Below are positions 63,953 to 64,000 of a DNA stretch of 64,000 nucleotides, piece by piece. Made by a program: the position numbers and the translations under genes. The notes beneath the pieces were generated by a model. It did not search any database. It was not told the DNA's origin and worked only from the letters and a program-made list of their open reading frames with translations. The number at the start of each line of letters is the position of its first letter. The first letter of the stretch is position 1. This DNA comes from Polycladidibacter hongkongensis (GTDB lineage Bacteria > Pseudomonadota > Alphaproteobacteria > Rhizobiales > Stappiaceae): assembly GCF_001561995.1 (NCBI RefSeq), contig NZ_LLWC01000022.1, positions 682,001-746,000 on the forward strand. Direction: 5' to 3'.

Positions 63953-64000
63953 TCAAGCGTATTGGTCTGAGATTGCTTGCTTAGTCACTAAGATTTTATG
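63953..64000 (-). CDS. Possible 3' end of a gene entering from the right
   Basis: The last 48 bases read on the minus strand as an open frame ending ILVTKQAISDQYA and TGA, 50 bases before the nucleoside hydrolase start. Too short to identify; it could be chance. Confidence 0.3.
   Translation of the reverse strand, partial: HKILVTKQAISDQYA

Noticed and set aside
1-64000. CRISPR arrays, rRNA genes and prophage structural genes
   Set aside because: No regularly spaced repeats, rRNA sequence or phage structural genes were seen anywhere in the window.

Overview
The window looks like chromosome of a marine alphaproteobacterium of about 50% GC, probably in the Hyphomicrobiales/Stappiaceae neighbourhood (a Pseudovibrio-like organism is my best guess, an inference only). 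Pointers are two TRAP transporter loci, a Na+-type BCCT carrier, a PutA without the N-terminal DNA-binding domain next to an Lrp-type PutR, a Zur/ZnuCB operon with an alphaproteobacterial-type Zur box, and clear GGAGG ribosome sites. AdhE with an FNR-like box suggests the cell can live without oxygen.

Layout. 1-3.1 kb: start of a DUF2478 gene, an SDR gene, and a BCCT osmolyte carrier behind a highly folded 5' leader. 3.3-6.9 kb: a GntR-regulated TRAP transporter (dctPQM). 7.5-11.3 kb: a CecR/YbhGF-like regulator plus ABC exporter. 11.5-14.2 kb: adhE. 14.8-17.5 kb: a pseudouridine synthase, an SCP2 protein, and a divergent TetR/LuxR pair sharing a palindromic operator. 17.6-19.6 kb: znuC-znuB-zur. 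19.8-31.2 kb: a divergent hexuronate locus; on the minus strand a GH2 beta-glucuronidase, a UxuR-like GntR and uxuA; on the plus strand dctQM, a GH31 glycosidase, uxuB and uxaC. Together they release glucuronate, isomerise it (UxaC), reduce it (UxuB) and dehydrate it (UxuA) to 2-keto-3-deoxygluconate; two operator-like boxes sit between the two arms. 31.3-40.4 kb: acyl-CoA synthetase, CofD-like protein, YfcC carrier, putR and putA.

40.5-47 kb: a cell-surface glycan cluster of glycosyltransferases with a methyltransferase and a TupA-like ATP-grasp enzyme; its middle is distinctly AT-rich and looks transferred. 47.1-49 kb: an AraC regulator and a Tat-exported esterase.

49.15-54.19 kb: a small decayed genomic island in the 3' end of tRNA-Gln(UUG), bounded by a 21-bp repeat of the tRNA end. 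It holds a 692-residue protein with a PD-(D/E)XK nuclease core and no recognised family (the best candidate here for an undescribed system), a truncated MobC-like gene, an IS3-family insertion sequence with a nonsense mutation in its transposase, and a truncated integrase.

54.3-64 kb: a glycosyltransferase, purU-folD (one-carbon metabolism), an MltB-type lytic transglycosylase, an orphan BMP-family nucleoside-binding protein, a MocR regulator divergent from a LysE exporter, and two tandem nucleoside hydrolases.
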